Below, piece after piece: positions 39,799 through 47,961 of a DNA stretch of 64,000 bases; position 1 is the stretch's first letter; every line of letters begins with the position of its first letter. Made by a program: the position numbers and the translations under genes. Under the pieces are notes generated by a model that was not told where the DNA came from, did no database searches, and was given only the letters and a program-made list of their open reading frames with translations. The stretch comes from Blastopirellula sediminis (lineage in GTDB: Bacteria; Planctomycetota; Planctomycetia; Pirellulales; Pirellulaceae), in the NCBI RefSeq assembly GCF_020966755.1, contig NZ_JAJKFT010000002.1:779605-843604 (forward strand), written 5' to 3'.

Positions 39799-41052
39799 AT
39801 GTTCGAGGAACTGTCGCATCTCACTCGACTGGCGATCGGCCTCTTGCTGGCGATCTTTTTGCCGCGATTGATGGAACGGATTCGCTTGCCGGGGGTATTG
39901 GGATATATCCTGGCCGGCGTCATTCTGGGACCCTGCGTGACCGGCGTCCTAACGCCTGGCGGACCGGTCCTCGAAGTCTGGGCCGAGCTGGGTAAGCTCC
40001 TCTTCATGTTCTTCGTCGGGTTCGAAATCGACATCGACGAATTCAAAAAGGTACGAAACAAAGCGGCCCTCTTCGGCGGGCTGACGTTTCTCTTTCCGTT
40101 CGCGGCCGGCTACTTTGTCGGCTACATGCTGGGCTATAGCTGGGTCGCGTCGATGCTGATCGGCTCGATCATCGCGTCCCATACGCTGCTGGCGCACCCA
40201 ATCCTCGCCAAGCTGGGACTGCTGGAACGAGAATCGGTGCTGATCGCCGTCGGCGGGACGATCTTTACCGACGTCGCATCGATGTTGATCCTGGCGGTCG
40301 CCGTTTCCATCTTCCAGTTTGGCTTCAGCTGGCAGTTCTTGCTGACCGAGCTAGTCGAACTGGCGATCTACGTGCCGCTCGTGCTGTTCGGACTGAGCAA
40401 GCTCGCCCGCCGGTGGATCGTGCACTATGGCGAAACGCCCGAGGCGCGCGTCTGCATTCTGCTGGTGATGCTCGCCGTCGCCGCCGAGTTGGCGCAATTG
40501 ATTCAGCTGGAAGGGATCGTCGGCGCATTCCTGGTCGGCTTGGCGATCAAACGAACGTTGCGCGGCAAGTTCGCAGTCGAGCAACTGGAAGTGCTCGCCA
40601 AAGCCCTCTTCATTCCAACCTTCTTCCTGACGACCGGCTTCTTGCTCGACTTCCCTCTGCTCGGCAAGACATTGACGACGCAGCCGCAATTGGCGATCGG
40701 TCTGCTCGTGTCGCTGGTGCTGGGGAAATGGCTGGGCGCCTTCATGATCGGCAAGATCTGCAACTACTCGAAGCTCGACGTCCGGCTGATTTTCAGCATC
40801 ACGTTGCCGCAGATGGCGGCGACCTTGGCCAGCGCCGTCGTCGGCTATAGCACGATGAACGCCGAGGGAGAACGCATGTTCGATCTTGAATTCGTCAACG
40901 GCGTGTTGGTGCTGGTCGTCGCGACCTGCGTCGCCGGGCCGATTCTGTCGAAACGTTGGGGGAGGATGATCGCCGAGGAGATCAAACAGGAGGAGGCGGC
41001 GGAAAAGAAAGCTGAACCGGAACCCGCAGAAGCCCCAGTGCCGCCAGAGTAA
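39799..41052 (+). CDS. Cation:proton antiporter (CPA2/Kef-type membrane domain)
   Basis: A 417-residue protein with about 12 helices. RIRLPGVLGYILAGVILGP, LGKLLFMFFVGFEIDIDEF, and IVGAFLVGLAIKRTL are signatures of the Na+/H+ exchanger domain of the KefB/CPA2 family. There is no TrkA-N domain; the C-terminus is a short Glu/Ala/Pro-rich tail. It is predicted to exchange K+ or Na+ for H+ at the cytoplasmic membrane. The gene stands alone. Confidence 0.92.
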   Translation: MFEELSHLTRLAIGLLLAIFLPRLMERIRLPGVLGYILAGVILGPCVTGVLTPGGPVLEVWAELGKLLFMFFVGFEIDIDEFKKVRNKAALFGGLTFLFPFAAGYFVGYMLGYSWVASMLIGSIIASHTLLAHPILAKLGLLERESVLIAVGGTIFTDVASMLILAVAVSIFQFGFSWQFLLTELVELAIYVPLVLFGLSKLARRWIVHYGETPEARVCILLVMLAVAAELAQLIQLEGIVGAFLVGLAIKRTLRGKFAVEQLEVLAKALFIPTFFLTTGFLLDFPLLGKTLTTQPQLAIGLLVSLVLGKWLGAFMIGKICNYSKLDVRLIFSITLPQMAATLASAVVGYSTMNAEGERMFDLEFVNGVLVLVVATCVAGPILSKRWGRMIAEEIKQEEAAEKKAEPEPAEAPVPPE

Positions 41053-41062
41053 ACCGCAACTC

Positions 41063-41089
41063 GAGCCCGCAGCGCCAGCGAGGGAATGC
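41063..41089. repeat. Family B 3'-end repeat
   Basis: GAGCCCGCAGCGCCAGCGAG followed by GGAATGC, 10 nt after the antiporter stop. Confidence 0.75.
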
Positions 41090-41327
41090 TCCTGGAAAAT
41101 CTCCGAATAAAGGCTAGACGCCCCCGGCGCTCGCAACTCGTCACGAAGCTCCGATCGCTTGCCGCAAAGATGGTGAAGGTTTGCGACAGATCTTTGATCG
41201 AGCGATCTTCGCGCCGTAGACTGTACGAACAGGATGGCGTCGCGATCCGTTGCCGGCCGCTAACGCGACCTCGCGAATCGCAGCCTTCCACTCTTTTCCA
41301 TTCCGCCGCAGCGTTGGGAATCCTCTC

Positions 41328-43211
41328 GTGGCCAATCAAGTAAGCAAGCGATTCGTAGCCGGGCTCCTCGCATTCTTCGCCCCCATCGCCGCTCAGGCGG
41401 AGACCGCCGACCTGATCTATCACGGCGGCGCGATCATCACGATCGACGACGCGGCGCCAACCGCCGAAGCGGTCGCGGTGAAGGAAGGGAAGATCGTGGC
41501 GGTCGGCAAGCTCGACGATGTCTTGAAGACCCAAAGCAAGACGACGAAGCTCATCGATCTCGACGGCCGCACGATGCTGCCGGGCTTCGTCGACGCTCAT
41601 GGTCACATGATGGGTGGCGGCCTCCAAGCCCTTTCCGCCAATCTGCTGTCGCCCCCGGATGGTGCGGTGAAAGATATCGCGTCGCTCCAGCAGACGATGA
41701 AAGACTGGATGGCGGCGAACAAGGAAGCGGTCGACAAGATTGAACTTGCGGTCGGCTTTGGTTACGATAACGCTCAACTGGCCGAAGTGCGGCACCCCAC
41801 GCGTGAAGACCTCGATGCGATCTCAACCGAAGTTCCGATTGTCTTGATTCATCAATCGGGCCACTTGATCGCGGTCAATTCGCTGGCGCTCGAAATTGGG
41901 GGCATTACGGCGGAGACTCCCAATCCCGTCGGCGGCGTCATTCAGCGCGGCGCCGATGGCAAGACTCCGAACGGCGTGCTGGAGGAAACGGCCGCCTTTC
42001 CGCTGGCGTTGAAGCTGCTCGGCAGAGCAGGGCCGGAAGGGTCCGCCCAATTCGCGAAGGCGGGCTCTGAGCTTTGGGCTCGCTTCGGCTATACCACCGC
42101 GCAAGATGGTCGCACGATGCCCGGAGCGGTGAAGACGTTGCAAACGGTCGCCGACGCCGGCGGGTTCAAGATCGACGTCGTCAGCTATCCCGACGTCCTG
42201 GTCGATCGCGAACTGATCCGCCGGGAAGTTAGCCCGACTTATAAGAACCGGTTTCGCATCGCCGGCGCGAAGCTGACGATCGACGGCTCGCCGCAAGGCT
42301 TCACCGCGTGGCGCGATCGTCCCTATTACAATCCGGTCGGCAACTATCCGCCGGGCTACTCCGGTTACGCCGCCGCCACGCCCGAGCAAGTTGGCGGTGC
42401 GATCGACTGGGCGTTCGCCAACAACATCCAAATCCTGACCCACTCCAACGGCGAGGCAGCCTCCGACGAACTGATCGCCTATATCAAAGCGGCGAAGGCC
42501 AAGCATGGCGGCGAAGACCGTCGCCCGGTGCTGATCCATGGCCAGTTCCTGCGGGAAGATCAAGTCGACTCGCTCAAACAGCTCGAAATCATGCCCTCCC
42601 TCTTTCCGATGCACACGTTCTACTGGGGAGACTGGCACCGTGATCGAACCGTCGGCCCGCATCTGGCCGACAACATCTCTCCCACCGGCTGGTGCGTCCA
42701 GCGAGAGATGAAGTTCAGCTCGCATCATGACGCGCCGGTCGCATTCCCCGATTCAATGCGCGTGCTCGACGCCACCGTCACCCGCCGCTCTCGTTCCGGC
42801 GATATCCTCGGCCCGGCGCAGCGGGTCGACGTGCCGACGGCGCTCAAGGCGATGACGATCTGGCCTGCATGGCAGCACTTCGAAGAAGACCGCAAGGGTT
42901 CGATCGAAGTTGGCAAACTTGCCGACTTCGTCATCTTGGATCAGAACCCGCTCACGATCGATCCGGAGAACCTCGATCAAATCAAAGTGACCGAAACGAT
43001 CAAGGAAGGGGAGACGATCTTCCTGCTGGATGAGAAGCAGGCCGCGCAGCGACTGCCGTCAGGCGACAATCTGGCGATCGTCAATTTGCTGACGGCGATG
43101 AGCGGAAGCCTTGCCGCCACCGGCGATGGCGAAAACACGGCGCCTTGCTCGACATGCACCTGCGGGACGTTGAGCCAACTGATGGAGATCATGGCGTCGG
43201 CGAGTCGCTAA
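41328..43211 (+). CDS. Secreted amidohydrolase (YtcJ-like, amidohydrolase_3)
   Basis: A 627-residue protein. GTG at 41328 is chosen because it is followed by a signal peptide (SKRFVAGLLAFFAPIAAQA); an upstream in-frame start at 41250 would bury it. GRTMLPGFVDAHGHMMGGG gives the first metal-binding His pair. ILTHSNGEAA, VLIHGQF and SSHHDAPV supply later His/Asp ligands. It ends with the LADFVILDQNPLTI beta-sandwich strand. YtcJ-type enzymes hydrolyse N-acyl or formamide bonds of varied substrates. The last 45 residues add CSTCTCG, possibly an extra metal site. It is convergent with an AraC regulator. Confidence 0.92.
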   Translation: MANQVSKRFVAGLLAFFAPIAAQAETADLIYHGGAIITIDDAAPTAEAVAVKEGKIVAVGKLDDVLKTQSKTTKLIDLDGRTMLPGFVDAHGHMMGGGLQALSANLLSPPDGAVKDIASLQQTMKDWMAANKEAVDKIELAVGFGYDNAQLAEVRHPTREDLDAISTEVPIVLIHQSGHLIAVNSLALEIGGITAETPNPVGGVIQRGADGKTPNGVLEETAAFPLALKLLGRAGPEGSAQFAKAGSELWARFGYTTAQDGRTMPGAVKTLQTVADAGGFKIDVVSYPDVLVDRELIRREVSPTYKNRFRIAGAKLTIDGSPQGFTAWRDRPYYNPVGNYPPGYSGYAAATPEQVGGAIDWAFANNIQILTHSNGEAASDELIAYIKAAKAKHGGEDRRPVLIHGQFLREDQVDSLKQLEIMPSLFPMHTFYWGDWHRDRTVGPHLADNISPTGWCVQREMKFSSHHDAPVAFPDSMRVLDATVTRRSRSGDILGPAQRVDVPTALKAMTIWPAWQHFEEDRKGSIEVGKLADFVILDQNPLTIDPENLDQIKVTETIKEGETIFLLDEKQAAQRLPSGDNLAIVNLLTAMSGSLAATGDGENTAPCSTCTCGTLSQLMEIMASASR

Positions 43212-43213
43212 AC

Positions 43214-43245
43214 GCATTCCCTCGCTTGCGCTGCGGGCTAGTGTT
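43214..43245. repeat. Family B 3'-end repeat
   Basis: Inverted-orientation copy in the 37-bp gap between the convergent amidohydrolase and AraC genes, abutting both stops. Confidence 0.8.
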
Positions 43246-43248
43246 TGA

Positions 43249-44142
43249 CTACTCGCGGTGCGTCTTGCGCCACGCTTTCGGCGTTACGCCGCGGATCTTG
43301 CGGAAAGCTCGGTAGAAGGTCGAGAGTTCGCCGAAGCCGCACTCAAACGCGATCGACGCGATAGTCCGGTCCGACTCTTCCAGCAGCTGACACGCGTGAT
43401 CGACCCGCTTCCGCTGCACGTAGTTGAGCCACGTCTGCCCGGTAAGGCGGCGGAAGATGTGCGTGAACCGGCGGCGCGGCATGCCGAGCTCCTTCACCAC
43501 GTCGTCGATCGTGCTCGCTTCAAAGAAGTAGGAGTCGAGATGCCGCACGTAAGCCGCGACCTCGTCAACGTCCGGCTCCAAGCTCAAATCGCTAACCGGT
43601 TGGCTCGAGGGAATCGACTCGGACGTGAGAAGCGAAAGAACCTCGAGCGCATTGGCGACCATCGCCAGCGACGTGGTCGGATCGGCTTGCCATTGCTGGT
43701 AAAGCAACCGACGGAGCCGCCGTTCGATCCGCTGCGAAAAGTGAAGCTGACACGCCTGCTTGCCGTGCGGCAGGACCGACGCGACCTGCGGATCGAAGTT
43801 AAGGAGCCGCTTCTCGATGCAAAGGATGTAGAGCGACATCGGCGAGCCTGGATCGTCCTCGATCCGGTTCCGCCGCTCGGCCGGGACGACGATGATGTCG
43901 CGGGGGCCGACCGAGTAGCTGTCGTTGCCGATGTGGATCTCCCCTCGCCCCGCTAGCACGTACTGCACTTTGATAAAGGGATGCGAGCGCCACTCCATGA
44001 CGAAGCCGGGAGCATGATGGCTCTCAAGGATCGCGACGCCCCAGCTCGGCAGGTTCTCGGCCAAGGCGGTCTGCGTGCGCACGACCATTCGCCGCCCGGT
44101 GATGGGATCGATCTGCGGCGAACTGGAAGGCGGCTGGGTCAT
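43249..44142 (-). CDS. AraC-family transcriptional regulator
   Basis: A 297-residue protein. The N-terminal cupin (about 30-125) has KVQYVLAGRGEIHIGNDSYSVGPRDIIVVPAERRN. The C-terminal double helix-turn-helix (about 195-292) has MPRRRFTHIFRRLTGQTWLNYVQRKRVDHACQLL and IASIAFECGFGELSTFYRAFRKIRGVTPKAWRK, the AraC signature. It probably responds to a small ligand such as a sugar. The target is unknown; the convergent amidohydrolase is not an obvious one. Confidence 0.95.
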   Translation of the reverse strand: MTQPPSSSPQIDPITGRRMVVRTQTALAENLPSWGVAILESHHAPGFVMEWRSHPFIKVQYVLAGRGEIHIGNDSYSVGPRDIIVVPAERRNRIEDDPGSPMSLYILCIEKRLLNFDPQVASVLPHGKQACQLHFSQRIERRLRRLLYQQWQADPTTSLAMVANALEVLSLLTSESIPSSQPVSDLSLEPDVDEVAAYVRHLDSYFFEASTIDDVVKELGMPRRRFTHIFRRLTGQTWLNYVQRKRVDHACQLLEESDRTIASIAFECGFGELSTFYRAFRKIRGVTPKAWRKTHRE

Positions 44143-44187
44143 AGGAGACTATGGTAATCGCAAACGGGCTTTGGCGCGACGGGCGCA

Positions 44188-44225
44188 TAAAAAAACCGCG
44201 CCCTGGCGAGGACGCGGCTTTTTCT
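44188..44225 (-). terminator. Terminator of the 44251 lipoprotein gene
   Basis: Stem AAGCCGCGTC/GCGCGGTT read on the minus strand, followed by seven T. It lies 26 nt after the stop. Confidence 0.88.
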
Positions 44226-44250
44226 ATTTTGACATAGCCAGCGGTTGGTC

Positions 44251-44844
44251 TTAGTGACCCGGCGGGCAGGTCGGACAATCCGGCCCACAGCCTTCGTACG
44301 GGTCGCCGACGCGGTGCAGGTGGTTGTGGTCGATGTAGACCACTTCAACCGTTTCCTCATCAACCAGCGTGTGCGGGAAGGGCCAGCCGATACGCTTGAC
44401 TTCGGTGTAGTTGACCGTGCACTTGTAGTGAGCATGGTGCAACTGAACCGGGCCGACCAGCGGCATCACCCGCGGAGGATCGACGTAGTCAGCGATCTTT
44501 TCCTTCTTAATGCGGACGTTGTTGCGGTTCGTCTCGTGCAGGAACGGCATACCGCCTTCAACCGGGCGAGCTCGTTCCAGAGCGCGAATCACTTCGTCGT
44601 CGCTCGGCGGGTCCAGGGCGACGTGCGGACCGCCCGGCGGAATCGGCGGCAGAATCGGCACGCGGCCATAACGTTCGTGTTCGAGAAACTCGTCTTCTTT
44701 CTGTTCCTGGAAGTAAGGCGAAACCGGGAACGGCATGAAGAACGGGCCCAGATACGGACCTTGGGTCGTACAGCCGACGCTGGTCATCAGCGTGCTAGCC
44801 GCGATCGCCAGGCCAAGGGCGGTGCGTAGGCTTAAACGGTACAT
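44251..44844 (-). CDS. Lipoprotein of unknown function
   Basis: A 197-residue protein with lipobox TSVGC (Cys near residue 25). Pro-rich N-terminal part GPYLGPFFMPFPVSPYFQEQ faintly recalls the aromatic Pro motif of the next two genes. A middle region is charged. The C-terminus is KCTVNYTEVKRIGWPFPHTLVDEETVEVVYIDHNHLHRVGDP plus CGPDCPTCPPGH, a Cys/His-rich tail that could bind metal. No known family was recognised. Confidence 0.75.
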   Translation of the reverse strand: MYRLSLRTALGLAIAASTLMTSVGCTTQGPYLGPFFMPFPVSPYFQEQKEDEFLEHERYGRVPILPPIPPGGPHVALDPPSDDEVIRALERARPVEGGMPFLHETNRNNVRIKKEKIADYVDPPRVMPLVGPVQLHHAHYKCTVNYTEVKRIGWPFPHTLVDEETVEVVYIDHNHLHRVGDPYEGCGPDCPTCPPGH

Positions 44845-45030
44845 GGATCAACCTCTCAGTTTTGCCAGGGCGCTTTTTGCGGGCGAAGCCCAATCCATTA
44901 GGTCGCCGCACAGAAGCGCGGCATTTGCTGCTAGTGCTATTTATCGTGTGAAGCTGTAACAAACTTGCGGCCTTTTCCGGTCGCAAGGCAATTTCCTGAA
45001 ATGAGGGCCCAAAAATTGCCCTCTGCGCAT

Positions 45031-45067
45031 AAAAAAACCCCTGAAAGGCAGCAATCTTTCAGGGGTT
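45031..45067 (-). terminator. Terminator of the BON-domain gene
   Basis: Stem CCCCTGAAAG/CTTTCAGGGG read on the minus strand, then seven T. It lies about 78 nt after the stop at 45145. Confidence 0.9.
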
Positions 45068-45144
45068 CGGATCGCCATCCAGCTTTCGCCCTGGCTAAAC
45101 GGCTACTCGCTTTCGGTGATGGTATCGCTTACGTAATTTGACCA

Positions 45145-46014
45145 TTACCAGCGGCCGTGACGGCGGGCCTTGAAGTCGACCGTCCACCAGCCCTTGTTGA
45201 ATTCCATGGTGACTTTACGCCAGCCGAGCGGAACTTGCGGGTACGGGTAGAACGGACCGATGTAAGGCCAGGCAGCTGGCGAGTACTGCTTCGGGTATTG
45301 GAGAGCAGCGTAGTTCGGGTAAGCCGCGTAAGCCGGCCAAGCGTAGCCCGGCAGCGTCGGGTTGTCGTAACGAACCGGCGAGGCGTAACCAGCGGCGGTC
45401 GGGTAGTAGGCCGGCGGCTGCATCGCAACCGGGGGCTGCATGCGGGCCGAGGCGTAGCGGAAGTCTTGCGTTCCGGCCGGAGCGAAAGCGCGCGGCATCT
45501 GGCCTTGGGCCATCGCCGGTTCCGGCTGATAGTTCGGCATCTCAGCAGTCGGAATCATCGCTTGTTGCGGAACGGGGCGAAGTCCTTGCGGAGCCAGCGG
45601 AGCGGCCGAAGCGGTACGCGGCAGATCGGCGTACATCGGCGACGCTTGCAGTTCACGCGGCGGTTCGGCCGGGGTCGGCACCGATTCGGCGGCCGAAACG
45701 AGGACGCCCTGGATCGCCGGGGCTTGCGGCTGATTGACGGTCACGCCGTCGACAACCTGCTCAACGCCCGAGATGCGACGAGCGATGTCGATCGCCAGGT
45801 CATGCTGACCCTGATCCGAGACATGCCCTTCCAGCCAGACGACGCCGTTTTCGACGCTCAGACCGATGTTGAAGCCCTTCAGGCTTCCTTCCGCCTTCTT
45901 CATGTTCAGTTGTTCGACGATCTGACGCGAGATCTCGGCGTCGTCGGCGTTCAAGACGCTGACCGGGGCGAGCGTAATCGCCGCGAGTAGCGCTAATTTC
46001 CAAAACCGTCGCAT
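45145..46014 (-). CDS. Exported BON-domain protein with C-terminal YPYPQxPLGW motif
   Basis: A 289-residue protein with signal peptide MRRFWKLALLAAITLAPVSVLNA. The BON domain (about 25-95) has ISRQIVEQLNMKKAEG and VWLEGHVSDQGQHDLAIDIARRISGVEQVVDGVTV; BON domains often contact membranes. A long Pro/Ala/Gln-rich linker (about 100-235) follows. The end is YPYPQVPLGWRKVTMEF...GWWTVDF, shared with the neighbouring gene at 46330. It probably lies in the periplasm or envelope. The shared tail looks like a small independent domain. Confidence 0.85.
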   Translation of the reverse strand: MRRFWKLALLAAITLAPVSVLNADDAEISRQIVEQLNMKKAEGSLKGFNIGLSVENGVVWLEGHVSDQGQHDLAIDIARRISGVEQVVDGVTVNQPQAPAIQGVLVSAAESVPTPAEPPRELQASPMYADLPRTASAAPLAPQGLRPVPQQAMIPTAEMPNYQPEPAMAQGQMPRAFAPAGTQDFRYASARMQPPVAMQPPAYYPTAAGYASPVRYDNPTLPGYAWPAYAAYPNYAALQYPKQYSPAAWPYIGPFYPYPQVPLGWRKVTMEFNKGWWTVDFKARRHGRW

Positions 46015-46269
46015 AATTCCCCCTCCTGAGAATATCCGTAAGCGATCCGAGTGAATGACGTCCGCCTTAGTTCCCGTTGCGGGTCGGAAACGTCAACTTG
46101 CAAAAGTCGACTGGCGAAGACGTTTGCTGCTCTCATGCTGCGTCGCTTGCGTTCACTACGCACCGCGGATGCGGCATAACTGTCATTAGTTGTCGGCAAT
46201 GCGGACGTCCTAATGGCACAATTTTTTCGATTTTGAGGGCACAAAAGCCGTCAAAATCGCTCCCTGCGC

Positions 46270-46303
46270 AATAAAAGAACCTCGTCAGCGGACGAGGTTC
46301 TCT
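46270..46303 (-). terminator. Terminator of the 46330 gene
   Basis: Stem AGAACCTCGTC/GACGAGGTTCT with a T-rich tail on the minus strand, 27 nt after the stop. Confidence 0.85.
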
Positions 46304-46329
46304 AATCGTTTCATTCCCGCACCGGCCAA

Positions 46330-46806
46330 TTAGTGGGTGTGGTGCTTCGAGCGGCGACGGTGGAAGTCGAGCCACCAGTAACCGTCATCCCATTCCAAGG
46401 TGACGTTCTTCCAGCCCAGCGGAATCTGCGGATACGGGTAGTGCGGGCCAATGTACGGATAGACCGATGGAGCGTGCTGCTTCGGGTATTGATCCACGCC
46501 GAAGCCCGGGTAACCCGGAGCTCCACCCATGCCCGGATTCGCAAAGCCGGGATTGCCGTAACCACGGACCATGTGACCATGGCCGCCGTAGCCGGGAGGG
46601 CAAGTTTCGCAGTTCTGCTGGTAACCGACCTGTTGAATCGGCTGACCCATCGGATAGCCAGCGACAGCCGGCTGCGGCATTGCGGCCGGGCCAGCGGCGA
46701 TCGGCACCCCAAGCGGCATTTGCTGACTGGGCGCTTGAGCCAATGCGAACATCGGCAGCGCGAGTAATAGGAACGTGCTGGCGCTCCCGATCCACGAAAA
46801 TCGCAT
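46330..46806 (-). CDS. Exported Pro/Gly-rich protein with YPYPQxPLGW tail
   Basis: A 158-residue protein. ATG at 46806 has GGAGG 5 nt upstream; a tandem ATG lies at 46809, and longer frames lack a site. Signal peptide is MRFSWIGSASTFLLLALPMFALA. A Gly/Gln/Pro-rich middle has CETCPPGYGGHGHM. The C-terminal about 50 residues (YPKQHAPSVYPYIGPHYPYP, then QIPLGWKNVTLEWDDGYWWL) align with the BON-domain protein next door. It ends in a His-rich RRRSKHHTH tail, possibly metal-binding. No family recognised. Confidence 0.8.
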   Translation of the reverse strand: MRFSWIGSASTFLLLALPMFALAQAPSQQMPLGVPIAAGPAAMPQPAVAGYPMGQPIQQVGYQQNCETCPPGYGGHGHMVRGYGNPGFANPGMGGAPGYPGFGVDQYPKQHAPSVYPYIGPHYPYPQIPLGWKNVTLEWDDGYWWLDFHRRRSKHHTH

Positions 46807-47154
46807 CATCGCCTCCTGGTTGCAGTGCGACATATTCGATGATTTCGCCCCCATTGAATTGCTGCAGGGACGAACAAAAGTGAGTCATTTAGCGAAGCCG
46901 ACCAGCCCCATCGCGTTTCCGCGACAGCAACACCGACAGACTTCTAGCAATGATTTCGGCAGATCCAGGGGCCGAAAGGTAGAAATTTTTCCGGTTTTGG
47001 CAATCATGCCGAAAGTAAGAGACGCTCCGCGCTCAAAACCAGGGGAGATAAAGCGACCGTAGGGTCGGTGGAGCAATCGCGAACAGGCGATTTGACCCAT
47101 TCAGCGTTATTCGCTTGCGAAACCCACCATTCACTTGCAAGCACATTGTCGACC

Positions 47155-47199
47155 TGGTGCCATGCTCTTGCCGCGTCTTCGCGGGATGAGCATGTCTTC
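47155..47199. repeat. Family A 45-nt arm, single copy
   Basis: Matches the arm at 1884-1928 at nearly every position (two differences by eye). The inverted second arm is missing here, so this is a solo arm. Confidence 0.85.
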
Positions 47200-47244
47200 A
47201 ATGCACTTCGCCAGACGTAAGGTGGGGTGGAGCGAGCGCACATT

Positions 47245-47278
47245 GTTGGGTTGCGCTTCGCTGCACCCAACCTACGCG
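47245..47278. repeat. TTGGGTTGCGCTTCGCTGCA palindrome
   Basis: Inverted repeat GTTGGGTTGCG...TGCACCCAAC with inner GCGCTTCGC. This kind of motif is scattered in many bacterial genomes. One copy was seen here. Confidence 0.65.
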
Positions 47279-47305
47279 AGAGACCCTCGCTAGCAGCCGA
47301 GTCTC

Positions 47306-47599
47306 TTAAAACGACTGATAGCTAACCCGACTTCCTTGCCCATCAAAGACGCAGCCGACGACCAGCAGCGACAGCACGCTGGCACTGCAAATCCAATAGG
47401 GACAGTTGATCGCGATCTGCAACACCGCCAGTCCGCAGACGACCAACATCGAAGCGACAGCTCCGCATCGACAAGCGGTCGCGATCCAGCCGGCGATCCG
47501 ACGCTTCCGCGCCAGCATCACCCACGCGGCGCTCAACATATAGATGACGGCCAAGAGCCACAAACCTCTGACGTCAACTACGTGAATAAGACCTAGCAT
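47306..47599 (-). CDS. Small membrane protein of unknown function
   Basis: From ATG 47599 this gives 97 residues with three hydrophobic segments (GLWLLAVIYMLSAAWVML, ACRCGAVASMLVVCGLAVLQIAI, WICSASVLSLLVVGCVF). A longer frame to 47692 adds a basic, poorly hydrophobic N-terminus and is less likely. No family recognised. Confidence 0.6.
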   Translation of the reverse strand: MLGLIHVVDVRGLWLLAVIYMLSAAWVMLARKRRIAGWIATACRCGAVASMLVVCGLAVLQIAINCPYWICSASVLSLLVVGCVFDGQGSRVSYQSF

Positions 47600-47814
47600 C
47601 CGTGCCTCGAGATAGCAGAGGAGGGGAAACCGGCAAGACTTCCTTGTCTTGTTGCGAGCGTGAATATTTTTCACCTTTTCTCTCGCTGGCACACTTTTTA
47701 CTAAAGTCGCCTCCTTTCACGAAGAGCAATTCCCGCATTCCGCCCAGTTTATCGCGAAATCGCGCCCCCCATCCGCTGAGGGTGAGAAGTCGCGAATCCT
47801 GGTCACCGGGTGCC

Positions 47815-47838
47815 ATGGCCACGGCCTTGCGTGGCCAT
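47815..47838. repeat. REP-like palindrome (family D), copy 1
   Basis: ATGGCCACGGCCTTGCGTGG plus CCAT: 9-bp arms ATGGCCACG/CGTGGCCAT around GCCTTG. Flanked by GGTGCC upstream, as in the copy at 49670. Confidence 0.88.
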
Positions 47839-47867
47839 GAATGCGGCCCAAAACCACCAACCGGGCG

Positions 47868-47936
47868 CCACTGCTGGCTTGCCCAGCAGTGCGAAGCGTC
47901 GACCCGACGCCCACTACTGGACAAGCCAGCAGTGCC
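47868..47936. repeat. Pair of CACTGCTGG palindromes (family E)
   Basis: Two palindromes, CACTGCTGGCTTGCCCAGCAG and CACTACTGGACAAGCCAGCAG type, lie in opposite loop orientation and are separated by 18 bp. Each can form a 7-9-bp stem. This BIME-like doublet adjoins the family D palindrome. Confidence 0.75.
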
Positions 47937-47961
47937 ACCCCATTTTCCACCTCCCGTTTGA

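Larger units (their letters stand above)
46807..47305. other. 499-bp non-coding region with repeats
   Basis: It holds a family A arm (47155-47199) and the palindrome at 47245-47278. The 46810-47100 part is unexplained; a 71-codon frame there (46885-47100, minus) has no domain or ribosome-binding site. Confidence 0.6.
47600..47961. other. 362-bp repeat-rich intergenic region
   Basis: It contains a RAYT-type palindrome (47815-47838) and two CACTGCTGG-type palindromes (47868-47892, 47911-47936) packed within 125 bp. No gene is supported. Confidence 0.7.

Noticed and set aside
46885..47100. 71-codon minus-strand frame
   Set aside because: No ribosome-binding site, no domain, and its end overlaps repeat-like DNA.
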